Of a stretch of DNA of 64,000 nucleotides, positions 8,676 to 17,527 are shown in pieces. Position 1 is the first letter of the stretch. The number at the start of each line of letters is the position of its first letter. The notes beneath the pieces are model-generated. The model worked only from the letters and a program-made list of their open reading frames with translations. It searched no databases and was not told the DNA's origin. The stretch is from Chitinophaga niabensis (GTDB lineage Bacteria > Bacteroidota > Bacteroidia > Chitinophagales > Chitinophagaceae), in contig NZ_FSRA01000001.1 of the NCBI RefSeq assembly GCF_900129465.1, positions 3,970,482-4,034,481 on the forward strand. The letters run 5' to 3'. Position numbers and translations under genes: made by a program.

Positions 8676-11600
8676 TTAGAAATTAGCTCTTAATCCCAGG
8701 GTAACTGTTTTGGCAAATGGATATTTTGCACCGTTGCTGCCTAACTCAGGATCCCATAATTTAAACTTGGAAAAGGTGAGCAGGTTGGTACCTGCTGCAT
8801 ATACCTGCAGGCTGCTGATTGCTTTATTCCGCATGGCTGGTGTAATGATGTTATAGCTCAGCGTAGCTTGTTTCAAACGCATGAAGCTCCCATCCTTTAA
8901 CCAGCGTGTACTGCGCTGATAGTTATTATCACTGGAATTGGTGATCGTGAGGCGAGGGTAATAAGCATCCTGGCGGGGATTATCTTTTGTCCAGCGGTCA
9001 GTTACATTGCTGAGTATGTTCGCAGGATACTGGCCAATACCGGTAAAGGGTACAACTCCTACTCCATTGGCGGAACCATCATTCAGGGTATGAAGATCTC
9101 CGTTTGCCATGATCCATACGTCTTCTATTCCGGCAAAGATGGCGGATAGTTCAAATCTCTTTATGCCCAGGTTAAAGCCCATTCCGTAGGACCAGGTAGG
9201 GAAAGAATTTTTGCCCATGTAAGTCTGGTCATTGCTGTTGATCTCTCCATCACCGTTCAGGTCCCTGTATTTAATATCTCCGGGAAAAAGAGGCCTTAAC
9301 TGCCGGGGGCTTTTATCTACATCGTTCTGATCAGCGAATAATCCAAGGTCTTCATAGCCGTACCACTCATATTGAGAATGGCCTTCCCACTGTTGATATG
9401 CATAGAGCATTTTAGGATTGTCTGCGAAGAGCACTTTATTCCTGGCATAGGTAATATTTCCAAACAGGCGGAGGCTTACATCATTACTGATCTGGTCAAT
9501 ATATTCCAGGCTTGCATCAAAACCTTTGTTCTCCATTTCGCCCATATTGGCATAAATCCTTTGGCCACCATAACCGCCAATGGAAGAGAGTGATTGACGT
9601 TCAATAAGAATATCCTTCCGTTTGTCTTTAAATACATCAAAATTCAGCGTTAGTTTGTTCCAAAGGTTTACATCCAATCCAATATTGGATTTGGTGGATG
9701 TTTCCCATGTGAGGTTCTCCGTACCGATCACATTGGCGGCAATTCCATTATAACTTCTTGGGGAAGAACCAAATTGAATACCATTCGCACCATCCACATA
9801 AGTGAGGTATCCAAAACGGTCATAGCTGCCATTATTAGCCCCAATAGCATCATTCCCTGTAGTACCAATAGATGCTCTAAGCTTCAACAGGGTAAGGGTT
9901 TTTGAAACACCCTCCATAAAACCTTCTTTGCTGATTACCCATCCTATAGCCGCCGCCGGAAAAGTGCCCCATCTTCTTCCTTTCTCAAAGTTCTCTGATC
10001 CGGTAGCACCAATATTCACTTCTGCCAGGTATTTATCCATAAAGGCATATGTTATCCTGGTAGCCGCACTTTGATTACGGAAAGGAATAGCTCTTTTCAA
10101 ATTATCTGCATTGCCGATCAGGCGGTTCCGCATGGTACCTACTACCAATGCGCCAATATTATGTTTTCCAAAAGTACGGTCGTACGTAATATTCCCTTCC
10201 AGGTACATTACTCTTTCGCCTTGTGAATTGGAACTGTAGCCCAGGAAAGAAGAACCGGTTCTTACCTGTTCAAATATTAGTTTACCATCCGAGCCACGGG
10301 AGCCTGCGTACCAGAGATCGTTATCACCTGTTCTGCTGGTATTGAATTCTCCATAAGTATCAAAAGAAAAGCGGCCGGTAGCTTTCAGGCCTTTAGTAAT
10401 TCCATCCAGGTTCTGCACGAGCGACAGAACGGATTGAACAGACGGTTTGAATTCTGTGCTGTAGCCCCTGTTCTGTACAAGGTTGAAGGGATTGGCGCCG
10501 CCGTTGTTACGGGGACCAGCCCACATTTTATCCGGGTATTGTACCGGAAATGCGATTGGGTTCGTGGAATAGGAATTGTACCAGATGGCGCTTGCAGGAG
10601 AACCGGGATACCGGCTGTTCACCAGCATAGCGGCAAGGTTCAGCGATAAGGTGGTTGTTTTGGTAACGTTCAGATCTATATTACTCCTGAAGTCGTAGCG
10701 TTTAAAGTTGAGGTTGGGATTATAATCGTTGATCTTTGATACTTTGTATTGCCCGTCCTGGTTGTAAAAGCTCATAGACACATAATAGCGCATGGATTCT
10801 CCGCCACCACTTACATTCACGTTGGCATTGGTCATGGAGGCCCAGTCTTTATAGATCCGGTCTATCCAGTTTACATTAGGATATAAGTAAGGATCAAGGC
10901 CACTGGCTGTTTTGGCGATCTGCTCATCCGAATAAACAGGTGTTTCACCGGCATTTTCACGGGCTTCGTTATATAGTTTCATATAAGTAACCCCATCCAG
11001 CATTTTGGGCATGCGGGTTAAACCATTGAAGCCACTTTCTACTTTAGCAGAAACTTTTGGTTTCCCGGCCACCCCTCTTTTGGTGGTAATGATCAGTACA
11101 CCGTTTGCTCCCTTTGCACCGTATACTGCAGTGGCGGAAGCATCTTTCAGCAATGTGATGCTTTGTACATCTTCCGGATCAATATTATTAAAAGCACCGC
11201 CATAAGTACTGTTTACATCTTCCCTTTGCACACCATCTACAATGATCAGCGGAGAAGTGCTTCCTGTAAAAGTACCGATACCGCGGATGGTGAATTGCGG
11301 GTTATCATATCCTGGTTCACCGCCGCTGTTCTGCATCGAGATCACACCTGCCACTTTACCAGCCAATGCATTGGTGAGAGAACGTACAGGCGTTTGCATA
11401 TCTGCCATATTCACGGAGGATACCGATCCCGTAACCGTAACTTTCTTTTGCTGGCCGAAACCTACCACCACCAGTTCATTGAGGTCATCTACTTTGGGAA
11501 GGAGCGTCACCTTCAATGTTTTCTGGCCGGTTATTTTCAACTCTTCCGGTTTCATGCCCAGCATGGCTACCCGCAATATTTCATTTGGAGCAGCATCGAT

Positions 11601-12116
11601 GGTAAAGATCCCCAGGGCATCTGAAACCACCCCCCTGTTGGTGCCATTTACAGAAACAGTAGCGCCAGGAATGGGATTACCCTCGGGGTCCATTACCTGG
11701 CCTTTAACTGTTTGCGTTTTCTTTTCCTCCTGTGCTAAGTTGGGCCTGGCCGGCGTTACTTCCGGCGCCTTTTTGTCCAGCACAATACGGTTGCTGCGTA
11801 ATTCGTAAATGATGCCTTTGTTCTTAAAAACAAAGTCCAGCACTTCCTGCAAAGCAGTGTTCCTGAAATTGAGGTTCAATTTCTCACCATCGTCCAACAA
11901 TTGATTGTTGTACACCAGCGTAAAGCCGGTCTGTTTTTTAATGGCCCTGAAAACCTGTAACAGGGACATGTTGTTGCCGGAAACGGTAACCGGGGATTGA
12001 AGCGACTTTACCTGTGCTTCGGCAACATGGAATACGGAAAAAAGGATGCAGCTAAGCACAAGGGCTTGTAATGCCCTTCGCGTAGCCTGCCGGCAATCGC
12101 GCATACATTTTCTCAT
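8676..12116 (-). CDS. SusC/RagA TonB-dependent outer-membrane transporter with STN signalling domain
   Basis: A protein of 1146 residues. A signal peptide (about 1-35) precedes an STN domain (about 48-114, 'FRAIKKQTGFTLVYNN'). A carboxypeptidase-regulatory-like beta domain follows (about 137-207, 'VKGQVMDPEGNPIPGATV'), then a TonB-box-like stretch (about 210-222), a plug (about 225-345, 'GSVSSVNMADMQ') and a 22-strand barrel to the end. SusC transports oligosaccharides through the outer membrane, driven by TonB. The STN domain is the part that in FecA-type systems contacts the FecR anti-sigma factor, so the FecR and sigma genes just upstream (12231-13893) are the likely switch for this operon. 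Start chosen at 12116; Met5 is an alternative. Confidence 0.96.
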   Translation of the reverse strand: MRKCMRDCRQATRRALQALVLSCILFSVFHVAEAQVKSLQSPVTVSGNNMSLLQVFRAIKKQTGFTLVYNNQLLDDGEKLNLNFRNTALQEVLDFVFKNKGIIYELRSNRIVLDKKAPEVTPARPNLAQEEKKTQTVKGQVMDPEGNPIPGATVSVNGTNRGVVSDALGIFTIDAAPNEILRVAMLGMKPEELKITGQKTLKVTLLPKVDDLNELVVVGFGQQKKVTVTGSVSSVNMADMQTPVRSLTNALAGKVAGVISMQNSGGEPGYDNPQFTIRGIGTFTGSTSPLIIVDGVQREDVNSTYGGAFNNIDPEDVQSITLLKDASATAVYGAKGANGVLIITTKRGVAGKPKVSAKVESGFNGLTRMPKMLDGVTYMKLYNEARENAGETPVYSDEQIAKTASGLDPYLYPNVNWIDRIYKDWASMTNANVNVSGGGESMRYYVSMSFYNQDGQYKVSKINDYNPNLNFKRYDFRSNIDLNVTKTTTLSLNLAAMLVNSRYPGSPASAIWYNSYSTNPIAFPVQYPDKMWAGPRNNGGANPFNLVQNRGYSTEFKPSVQSVLSLVQNLDGITKGLKATGRFSFDTYGEFNTSRTGDNDLWYAGSRGSDGKLIFEQVRTGSSFLGYSSNSQGERVMYLEGNITYDRTFGKHNIGALVVGTMRNRLIGNADNLKRAIPFRNQSAATRITYAFMDKYLAEVNIGATGSENFEKGRRWGTFPAAAIGWVISKEGFMEGVSKTLTLLKLRASIGTTGNDAIGANNGSYDRFGYLTYVDGANGIQFGSSPRSYNGIAANVIGTENLTWETSTKSNIGLDVNLWNKLTLNFDVFKDKRKDILIERQSLSSIGGYGGQRIYANMGEMENKGFDASLEYIDQISNDVSLRLFGNITYARNKVLFADNPKMLYAYQQWEGHSQYEWYGYEDLGLFADQNDVDKSPRQLRPLFPGDIKYRDLNGDGEINSNDQTYMGKNSFPTWSYGMGFNLGIKRFELSAIFAGIEDVWIMANGDLHTLNDGSANGVGVVPFTGIGQYPANILSNVTDRWTKDNPRQDAYYPRLTITNSSDNNYQRSTRWLKDGSFMRLKQATLSYNIITPAMRNKAISSLQVYAAGTNLLTFSKFKLWDPELGSNGAKYPFAKTVTLGLRANF

Positions 12117-12230
12117 GTGGAAAAAATCGTTTAATTAGTTTATACGATGGTGTCAGCAATAATTCAAATTAACTACACCTGCTTTCCCAAAATGGGTGAC
12201 AGTGGTATAAAAAAATTTTGGGGGGATAAG

Positions 12231-13349
12231 CTATTTAAGGAGGATAGTCTGTTGTTCGAAATGAAAATCCGCATTGGCAGTGGTTTTCAGATCTGTCAGG
12301 AATTCAGGGAGTTTAGCCCTGTCCATCAGGCCGGTAACAGCAATGCCGGCAAATTTATCGTTATCGGGAATGAATTTTATGCCATAGAACCGGGAGGCGA
12401 TCACAGTGAGTTCAGCGAGCGGCATTTTATGGAAATAGTACACGCCTTTCATCCAGGAGAGTACTTCCTCTTCATCAAATTCGCGGGTGGAATATGTTTT
12501 GCCGGCAGCTACAATACCCTGCATACCGGGTTTCAGTTCCCATTGGTTTTGCAACAGCACCTTTCCTTCCACCAACGAGGTTTTTTCCGCTGCGGCTTCG
12601 TAAGTGTTCACATTGAAAGAAGTACCCAGTACTGTTACGCTGGATTGTGGCAGATGTACCACAAAAGGATGAGCCGCATCTTTGGTTACTTTAAAATAAG
12701 CTTCTCCATCCACATACACATCCCGGGTAGCTTTGCCGAAGCGGAAAGGAAAACGTAACCGGGTGGATGCATTGAGGCGTACCTCTGTACCATCAGACAA
12801 AGTGAGTTTATAGGTTTCGCCGGGAGGAACCATCAGGGTATTCTCCGCAGTATCCTGGGAATTGTAGGCCAGGGCTCCATTGCCGGTATTTAGTACCGCA
12901 TTGTTGAGTTGAATGGTTTTTGCCGCACTGTCCTGGTTGAGGGTAACAGACTGGCCATTAGCTGTAATAAGGTTCACTGTTTGCTTGCTCTTTGCTACCA
13001 ATTCAGCCAGGCTGGTGCCTTTCTCTTTTGCGGGAAAAATAAAATAAGCCCCTGCGGATACTAATATTAATACAGCGGCGGCGGCAGACATCATCCTGAG
13101 CCTGCGGGTGCGTGCTGATCTTTTTGATTTCAGCTGATGTAGCGCAGCTGCAGGGTCCAGGCCTTGCAGGTAGTCTGTGGCCTGAATGGAACGGTCCTGT
13201 TCTTCCAATGCATTCCAGGTATCCCGGAAACCGGCGTCCTGGGCCAGCATGTTCTTTACATGAGCTTCCTCTTCCGGGGAAAGATGCCCCGAAAGTTTTT
13301 GAATGTATAACTGAAATATTTTTTCCTGTGTTTCCAATTGGGTGAACAA
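12231..13349 (-). CDS. FecR-family anti-sigma factor of the SusC/D locus
   Basis: A protein of 372 residues. A cytoplasmic N-terminal region (1-83) has the zinc-free anti-sigma helices. One membrane segment lies at about 86-105 ('SAAAAVLILVSAGAYFIF'), and a periplasmic FecR domain follows at about 165-265 ('PPGETYKLTLSDGTEVRLNA', 'YVDGEAYFKV'). A DUF4974-like C-terminal domain closes the protein (about 300-372, 'AELTVIASRFYGIKF'), the part expected to touch the STN domain of SusC. The start is 1 base after the stop of the sigma gene, so the pair is translationally coupled. The susC gene follows after 114 bases. Confidence 0.95.
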   Translation of the reverse strand: MFTQLETQEKIFQLYIQKLSGHLSPEEEAHVKNMLAQDAGFRDTWNALEEQDRSIQATDYLQGLDPAAALHQLKSKRSARTRRLRMMSAAAAVLILVSAGAYFIFPAKEKGTSLAELVAKSKQTVNLITANGQSVTLNQDSAAKTIQLNNAVLNTGNGALAYNSQDTAENTLMVPPGETYKLTLSDGTEVRLNASTRLRFPFRFGKATRDVYVDGEAYFKVTKDAAHPFVVHLPQSSVTVLGTSFNVNTYEAAAEKTSLVEGKVLLQNQWELKPGMQGIVAAGKTYSTREFDEEEVLSWMKGVYYFHKMPLAELTVIASRFYGIKFIPDNDKFAGIAVTGLMDRAKLPEFLTDLKTTANADFHFEQQTILLK

Positions 13350-13350
13350 G

Positions 13351-13893
13351 TTAATACTTTTTACTATTTACTGCGAACCGCAATAGTTTCAATCCTCTTT
13401 TCAGATGCGTCTTAAAAGAATTAATGCTGATACCCATTTCTTCTGCTGCTTCCTGGTAACGTTTTCCCTGGATGTATACCATTTGAATGGCCACTTTCTT
13501 CTGGCCGGAGATATCGTTCAGGGAAGTGTGCAATTGTTTATAGTAGTCCGGTACGGCATCGGGTTGCGCCTGGCAGGTATCATCCTGCAGGTTTGAAAAT
13601 GCTTCCTGGTGTTCGTAACGGAGCTTTTGTTTCTTAATATAATTAAGGCAACGGTTCTTTACGGCGGTATGCAGATATCCTTTTACATCCCCGTCGAACT
13701 GGAGGTATAATTTTTTATCCCATATATCCATAAAGAAGGTCTGGATCAGGTCTTTTGCTTCCTGTTCATTCTGTAGGAACCAGTAGGCGTTCACGCAAAG
13801 CATTTTATAATACTTTACAAATAAAGCATCAAACGCAGTTTGGTCTCCCTCCTTTAATTGTTCCACCAAAAGTGTATCTGGAGAATGATTCAT
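13351..13893 (-). CDS. ECF-type sigma factor of the SusC/D locus
   Basis: A protein of 180 residues. Region 2 lies at about 20-90 ('FDALFVKYYKMLCVNAYWF', 'EAKDLIQTFFMDIWDKK'). Region 4 with its helix-turn-helix lies at about 125-172 ('QMVYIQGKRYQEAAEEMGIS'). It is the first gene of the minus-strand run sigma, FecR, susC, susD, NHL protein and beta-helix protein. In known systems of this kind the sigma factor switches on the susC operon when its glycan is sensed. The identity of the glycan is not visible; the beta-helix protein suggests an acidic or pectic polymer (inference). Confidence 0.94.
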   Translation of the reverse strand: MNHSPDTLLVEQLKEGDQTAFDALFVKYYKMLCVNAYWFLQNEQEAKDLIQTFFMDIWDKKLYLQFDGDVKGYLHTAVKNRCLNYIKKQKLRYEHQEAFSNLQDDTCQAQPDAVPDYYKQLHTSLNDISGQKKVAIQMVYIQGKRYQEAAEEMGISINSFKTHLKRGLKLLRFAVNSKKY

Positions 13894-14204
13894 TCTATCC
13901 TATTTCCTTGGTTGATACTTGCTTATCGTAACGAATAATTCTGGTTGATTGAGAAGTAAGATAGAAAATACTTTTTATTTCCTGCGCGATTTTAAATCGG
14001 GGCAAAGGAGCCCGATTCCCTTTTTTTAAGGTTTTTAAAGGCTGCCGGCCAAATTTTAACGTTTTCTTTTAAAGTGTAAAATTGACGTGAAGCCTTGAGG
14101 CACACCAGCCAAACCCATGCTATTAATTTACACTATAACGTTTTTATACATATTGAAAAACCCTATTATCAGGATTGTTGGGTTAATAATGGTAATTTTG
14201 CACT
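13894..14204. other. 311-base divergent intergenic region with an orphan hairpin
   Basis: I see no gene here. A hairpin at 13995-14017 (AATCGGG against CCCGATT, 9-base loop) is followed on the plus strand by CCC and seven T. It looks like an intrinsic terminator, yet no plus-strand gene ends before it. The -7 element for the gene at 14205 lies at 14193-14200. Confidence 0.6.
14193..14200 (+). promoter_or_regulatory. Bacteroidota -7 promoter element (TAATTTTG)
   Basis: An exact TAnnTTTG match lies only 4 bases before the ATG at 14205. Transcription should start at or next to the start codon, giving a nearly leaderless message. No clear -33 element is seen. Confidence 0.6.
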
Positions 14205-14615
14205 ATGAATATTTCAACTATTTCAAGACCGAGGATCCATTTTACGCAGGAACATGAATGGATTGATTTTAATGGAACCGTTGGATTTGTAGGTTTATCC
14301 ATGTTCAGACTCGCAGGAATAAAGAAAATAGACAATATCGAATGGGTCAATAATAAAGGCACCATCGAAAAGAACACACTCATCGCAAATATCCACTCGG
14401 GAAGTACTGTTATCCCATTGCACTCCCCGTTGCGTTGCAAATTCCTGGGCATTAATGCAAAATTAAAGACTAACCTCAACCTGATACTGGAAAGTCCACA
14501 GGACCAGGGTTGGATCTTCTTTGTAACGCCTATGAAGTTCCAGAATAAAGATAAAGAAGAGTTACTGCAACCCGCAGACTATCAAAAACTCATTCGCAGC
14601 ATTAAAGTATCCTGA
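14205..14615 (+). CDS. GcvH-like protein lacking the lipoyl lysine
   Basis: A protein of 136 residues that lines up with glycine cleavage H protein: 'FTQEHEWIDF' matches the usual 'YTxEHEWV', then 'VGFVGLS' matches 'VGITDYA', and 'GWIFFVTPM' matches the 'GWLIKIKP' strand. Counting without gaps from the 'VG(I/L)' strand, the lysine that carries lipoate in H protein falls on Ser67 ('HSGSTVIPLHSP' against 'ESVKAVSDLYAP'). It therefore cannot be lipoylated in the usual way and is unlikely to serve glycine cleavage. The frame is intact with its own -7 element, so it does not look like a dead gene. A methyltransferase gene follows after 8 bases, probably co-transcribed. Its role is unknown; a scaffold or non-covalent binding job is possible. 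Confidence 0.75.
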   Translation: MNISTISRPRIHFTQEHEWIDFNGTVGFVGLSMFRLAGIKKIDNIEWVNNKGTIEKNTLIANIHSGSTVIPLHSPLRCKFLGINAKLKTNLNLILESPQDQGWIFFVTPMKFQNKDKEELLQPADYQKLIRSIKVS

Positions 14616-14623
14616 TACAGCAT

Positions 14624-15226
14624 ATGCAAAATTCAAGTCTTGTAGTTAAACCTGCCAGATATACAACCGACTCTGCCTTTGACTGGTTGTACCCGGAAAG
14701 GATCCAACAATTGTCTAAACGGCACTGGACTCCCATGAGCGTAGCAAGAAAATCAGCCCAATTCCTGGCCAATGGCCCGGGTAAAAAGGTGTTGGATATT
14801 GGCAGCGGCGTGGGTAAATTTTGTATCCTTGGAGGCATCAGCTTCCCGCATGTGAATTTTTACGGCGTGGAGCAAAGGGAGGAATTATATCATCTTTCTT
14901 TAGAAGCGAGGGAAGCGGCTAATGTGCAGAACGTGGATTTCATTCATGCTAATTTCACGCAGATAGACCTGGATGCATATGATAACTTCTATTTCTACAA
15001 CTCCTTCTTTGAGAATATAGATGAAGGAGATAAGATCGATCATGATATAGAATGCTCTGCCAGCCTGTATGTTTATTATTCGCGTTTCCTTTGCAGGGCG
15101 CTGGATAAAAAACCAGGTGGTACCCGGCTGGTTACTTTCCATAGCCTGGAAAACGAGGTGCCCACCAGTTACCAGGTAGTGGATGTTTCTCCGGACCTGC
15201 AGTTAAAAATGTGGATCAAACGCTAA
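14624..15226 (+). CDS. Class I SAM-dependent methyltransferase
   Basis: A protein of 200 residues. The SAM-binding motif I is 'KKVLDIGSGVGKFCI' (about 55-70), followed by the acidic end of strand 2 ('FYGVEQRE') and a motif II region ('NVDFIHANFTQID'). The position of 'YNSFFEN' after strand 4 fits the substrate side of a small-molecule or protein methyltransferase. It begins 8 bases after the GcvH-like gene, so the two are likely made together and may act on or with each other. The substrate is unknown. Its stop overlaps the stop of the convergent hydroxyacid dehydrogenase gene by 4 bases. Confidence 0.85.
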   Translation: MQNSSLVVKPARYTTDSAFDWLYPERIQQLSKRHWTPMSVARKSAQFLANGPGKKVLDIGSGVGKFCILGGISFPHVNFYGVEQREELYHLSLEAREAANVQNVDFIHANFTQIDLDAYDNFYFYNSFFENIDEGDKIDHDIECSASLYVYYSRFLCRALDKKPGGTRLVTFHSLENEVPTSYQVVDVSPDLQLKMWIKR

Positions 15227-16194
15227 TAGATCTCAGGATTTACCACAAAGGGTAACCGTTCTCCTTTTAAACCGGCCATGATATTCTTTGCTGCCATGAT
15301 AGCCATGGCATCTCTTGCTTCAACTGTTGCAGAACCAATATGCGGGAGTATGGCCACATTGGGCATCTCCAGCAATGGATTATCAGCAGCCATAGGTTCC
15401 GGGTTGGTTACATCCAGACCCGCACCCCAGATCACCTTTTCATTGAGGGCATTTAAAAGATCCGTTTCGTTATGGATCCCTCCTCTCGCAGCATTGATAA
15501 AAATGGCGCTGCGTTTCATTTTATCAAAAGCGGCTTTATTGAACATCCCCTTTGTTTCCGGCGTAAGAGCAGTATGCACGGATAATACATCACTTTGCGC
15601 AAGCAGTTCATCGAAGGATACTTTTTCAGCTTTCAGCACTTCTTCCGCTTCCTGGTTTGTATGCCGGTTGTGATAGATCACTTTCATGCCGTAAGCACCG
15701 ATACAACGTTTGGCCATTTCAAAACCTATCTTTCCCAAACCAGCAATTCCTAATGTTTTACCGCTTAGTTCTATTCCCAGGTTAGCAGTGGGTTCAAAGA
15801 AGCCCCATTGCCCTTTGCCGATCTGTTTATGCATGTAAAATGCTTTGCGCGAAACGGCCAGCATCAGTAAAAAAGCCGTATCCGCCGTGGCATTACTTAA
15901 TACACCGGGAGTATTGCCGATGGGGATCTTTAAGGCTGTGGCAGCAGGTACATCCACATTATCAAAACCTACTGCATGTAAGGCAATTACTTTAAGATGG
16001 CTGCATTCCTGCAAAAAGCTGCTGTTGATCTTATTAGGGCCCACGCTTAATAATGCATCATGTTGCTTACAATATGCTATCAGTTCAGCCGGCGTAAGAT
16101 CTCTTTTCTCCGTCCATTGCGTAAGCTGAAGACCCGCTTCCTGTAATAGTTGTAGCCCTTTTTCGGGGATCACTCTTGTGATAAAAACCTTCAT
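15223..16194 (-). CDS. D-2-hydroxyacid dehydrogenase (glyoxylate/hydroxypyruvate reductase type)
   Basis: A protein of 323 residues, typical length. The NAD(P) Rossmann motif is 'GLGKIG' (152-157) and the family's catalytic trio is present: Arg237 in 'NAARGG', Glu266 in 'NPEP' and His285 in 'PHIGSAT'. The 'HAVGFDNVD' loop (about 73-81) is typical of the GyaR/GhrB glyoxylate reductase branch. It would reduce glyoxylate or hydroxypyruvate in the cytoplasm. Arg174-free 'YHNRH' after strand 2 (about 174-178) suggests NADPH preference, which is only a hint. It faces the cupin gene at 16239 across a 44-base gap. Confidence 0.9.
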   Translation of the reverse strand: MKVFITRVIPEKGLQLLQEAGLQLTQWTEKRDLTPAELIAYCKQHDALLSVGPNKINSSFLQECSHLKVIALHAVGFDNVDVPAATALKIPIGNTPGVLSNATADTAFLLMLAVSRKAFYMHKQIGKGQWGFFEPTANLGIELSGKTLGIAGLGKIGFEMAKRCIGAYGMKVIYHNRHTNQEAEEVLKAEKVSFDELLAQSDVLSVHTALTPETKGMFNKAAFDKMKRSAIFINAARGGIHNETDLLNALNEKVIWGAGLDVTNPEPMAADNPLLEMPNVAILPHIGSATVEARDAMAIMAAKNIMAGLKGERLPFVVNPEIY

Positions 16195-16238
16195 GCCTTA
16201 AAAGTAACGCTTTCTGCCGGAAGTAGTACCTTAGCGCT

Positions 16239-16580
16239 ATGTTAAGTTCGATTCATACTGCTGAACATTATACCTGGGGTAATCAATGCGACGGATGGCA
16301 TTTATTAAAAACAGATAGCCTCAGTGTGATCCAGGAAAACATGCCACCCGGCACTGCTGAACAACCACATTTTCATACACGCGCACAGCAACTGTTCTAT
16401 ATCTTATCCGGCACAGCAACTTTTACAGTGGAAGAAAAAGAAATAACAGTGCAGGCCAATGAGTGTTTACATATTGCGCCAGGTGTAAAACATCATATCG
16501 AAAACCGTGGTGCTGCGAACCTGCAATTCCTGGTGATCTCTGAGCCTAAGTCCCACGGGGACAGGGTTGCTTTGCCGTAA
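16239..16580 (+). CDS. Small single-domain cupin protein
   Basis: A protein of 113 residues forming one cupin barrel. Motif 1 is 'PPGTAEQPHFHTRAQQLFYILSG' (landmarks G, HFH, Q, G at about 36-58). Motif 2 is 'LHIAPGVKHHIEN' (about 79-91). The metal-binding histidines H and H of motif 1 and the His of motif 2 are all present, so it probably binds a divalent metal. Proteins of this type act as sugar isomerases, dioxygenases or ligand binders and cannot be told apart from sequence alone. It starts divergently from the dehydrogenase gene and precedes an exported protein gene by 34 bases. Confidence 0.8.
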   Translation: MLSSIHTAEHYTWGNQCDGWHLLKTDSLSVIQENMPPGTAEQPHFHTRAQQLFYILSGTATFTVEEKEITVQANECLHIAPGVKHHIENRGAANLQFLVISEPKSHGDRVALP

Positions 16581-16614
16581 ATTATTCCCTATTTTAGCTG
16601 GAAATTCCATGTAA

Positions 16615-17514
16615 ATGAAACACGTAAAGCGCGCCTTACTTGCCGGCATTGCCATGCTTGCCCTGTACGGCTTTGTTACAGAACAGGCCCCTGCTAAGTT
16701 CAAATGGTCCGGCGCATGGCAGCCCACCCGCAAAAGTGCGGGAGATGGGGTTACCAAACTGGATATTAAGATCGGTACCTTCATCAATCTTCCCGATCCT
16801 GCTTCACTGGCTAAAGTTATTTTTCATGTGAACAAAAAATTCCCCGGCTCTGCACCGCTTGCCACCTGGGCTGTAGGTGATCTTTCCAAACTTACACCCG
16901 CTCACAAAGGTTTATCTGCTGAAGAGCATGAACAATATCTATCTCATATGGATAAAGCAGGCGTAACTGTGTTCCTGGAAGTATTTCCTTTTAAAGGAGA
17001 TAATGTTGCGGCCATGATCGATCAATGGCTGGGAAAATTCAGGCACCACCGCTGCATTGCAGGTTTAGGGGTTGAACTGGAATATTTTGGAAAAGCTACG
17101 GATTCACTTACAAAAGTATGGGATGAAAAAGTAAAATCACATCGGCCCGGTTACCGTTTATTCCTTCGACACTATAACCCTTCTTATATGCCTCCTGCTT
17201 ATCGTGGCAAGGGCGACCTGCTGTTCATTGACGATGCATCTGAAGGTACCCTTGCAGACCTGAACAAAGGGTTTGCGGATTGGGCAAATCATTTCTATCC
17301 AACGGCCTGTGCATTTCAATTAGGTTATCCCGCAGATGAAGATGGAATGAATGGCAGCCAGAAATCAGGATGGTGGAAACTCAAAGATCCTATTCGTGAT
17401 TGGGGAAATGATATCCTTCCCCTGATCCAACATCCGGACCAGGAACTGGGCCTGATATGGGTAACAGCTAAATCAGGCAAGTCGTATAATACTGCCTGGG
17501 ACCTCACTAAATAA
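16615..17514 (+). CDS. Exported protein of unknown function
   Basis: A protein of 299 residues that I do not recognise. It begins with a signal peptide ('RALLAGIAMLALYGFVTEQAPA'; hydrophobic core about 7-20). The mature part has alternating strand and helix stretches, for example 'VTVFLEVFPFKG', 'IAGLGVELEYFG', 'YRLFLRHYNPSYMPP' and 'DLLFIDDASEG', compatible with a TIM-barrel such as some glycoside hydrolases, but no family signature is clear. It ends 13 bases before the GH27 fusion gene, in the same direction, so a role in saccharide breakdown is plausible (inference from neighbourhood). Confidence 0.7.
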   Translation: MKHVKRALLAGIAMLALYGFVTEQAPAKFKWSGAWQPTRKSAGDGVTKLDIKIGTFINLPDPASLAKVIFHVNKKFPGSAPLATWAVGDLSKLTPAHKGLSAEEHEQYLSHMDKAGVTVFLEVFPFKGDNVAAMIDQWLGKFRHHRCIAGLGVELEYFGKATDSLTKVWDEKVKSHRPGYRLFLRHYNPSYMPPAYRGKGDLLFIDDASEGTLADLNKGFADWANHFYPTACAFQLGYPADEDGMNGSQKSGWWKLKDPIRDWGNDILPLIQHPDQELGLIWVTAKSGKSYNTAWDLTK

Positions 17515-17527
17515 TAAATAACATTTC

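Noticed and set aside
11163..11808. Two long plus-strand open frames (153 and 188 codons) opposite susC
   Set aside because: They are shadows of the strongly supported SusC coding sequence, with no start signals or recognisable domains.
14205..14615. Calling the GcvH-like gene a pseudogene because the lipoyl lysine is absent
   Set aside because: The frame is intact over the whole family length, has an exact -7 element and leads a two-gene unit.
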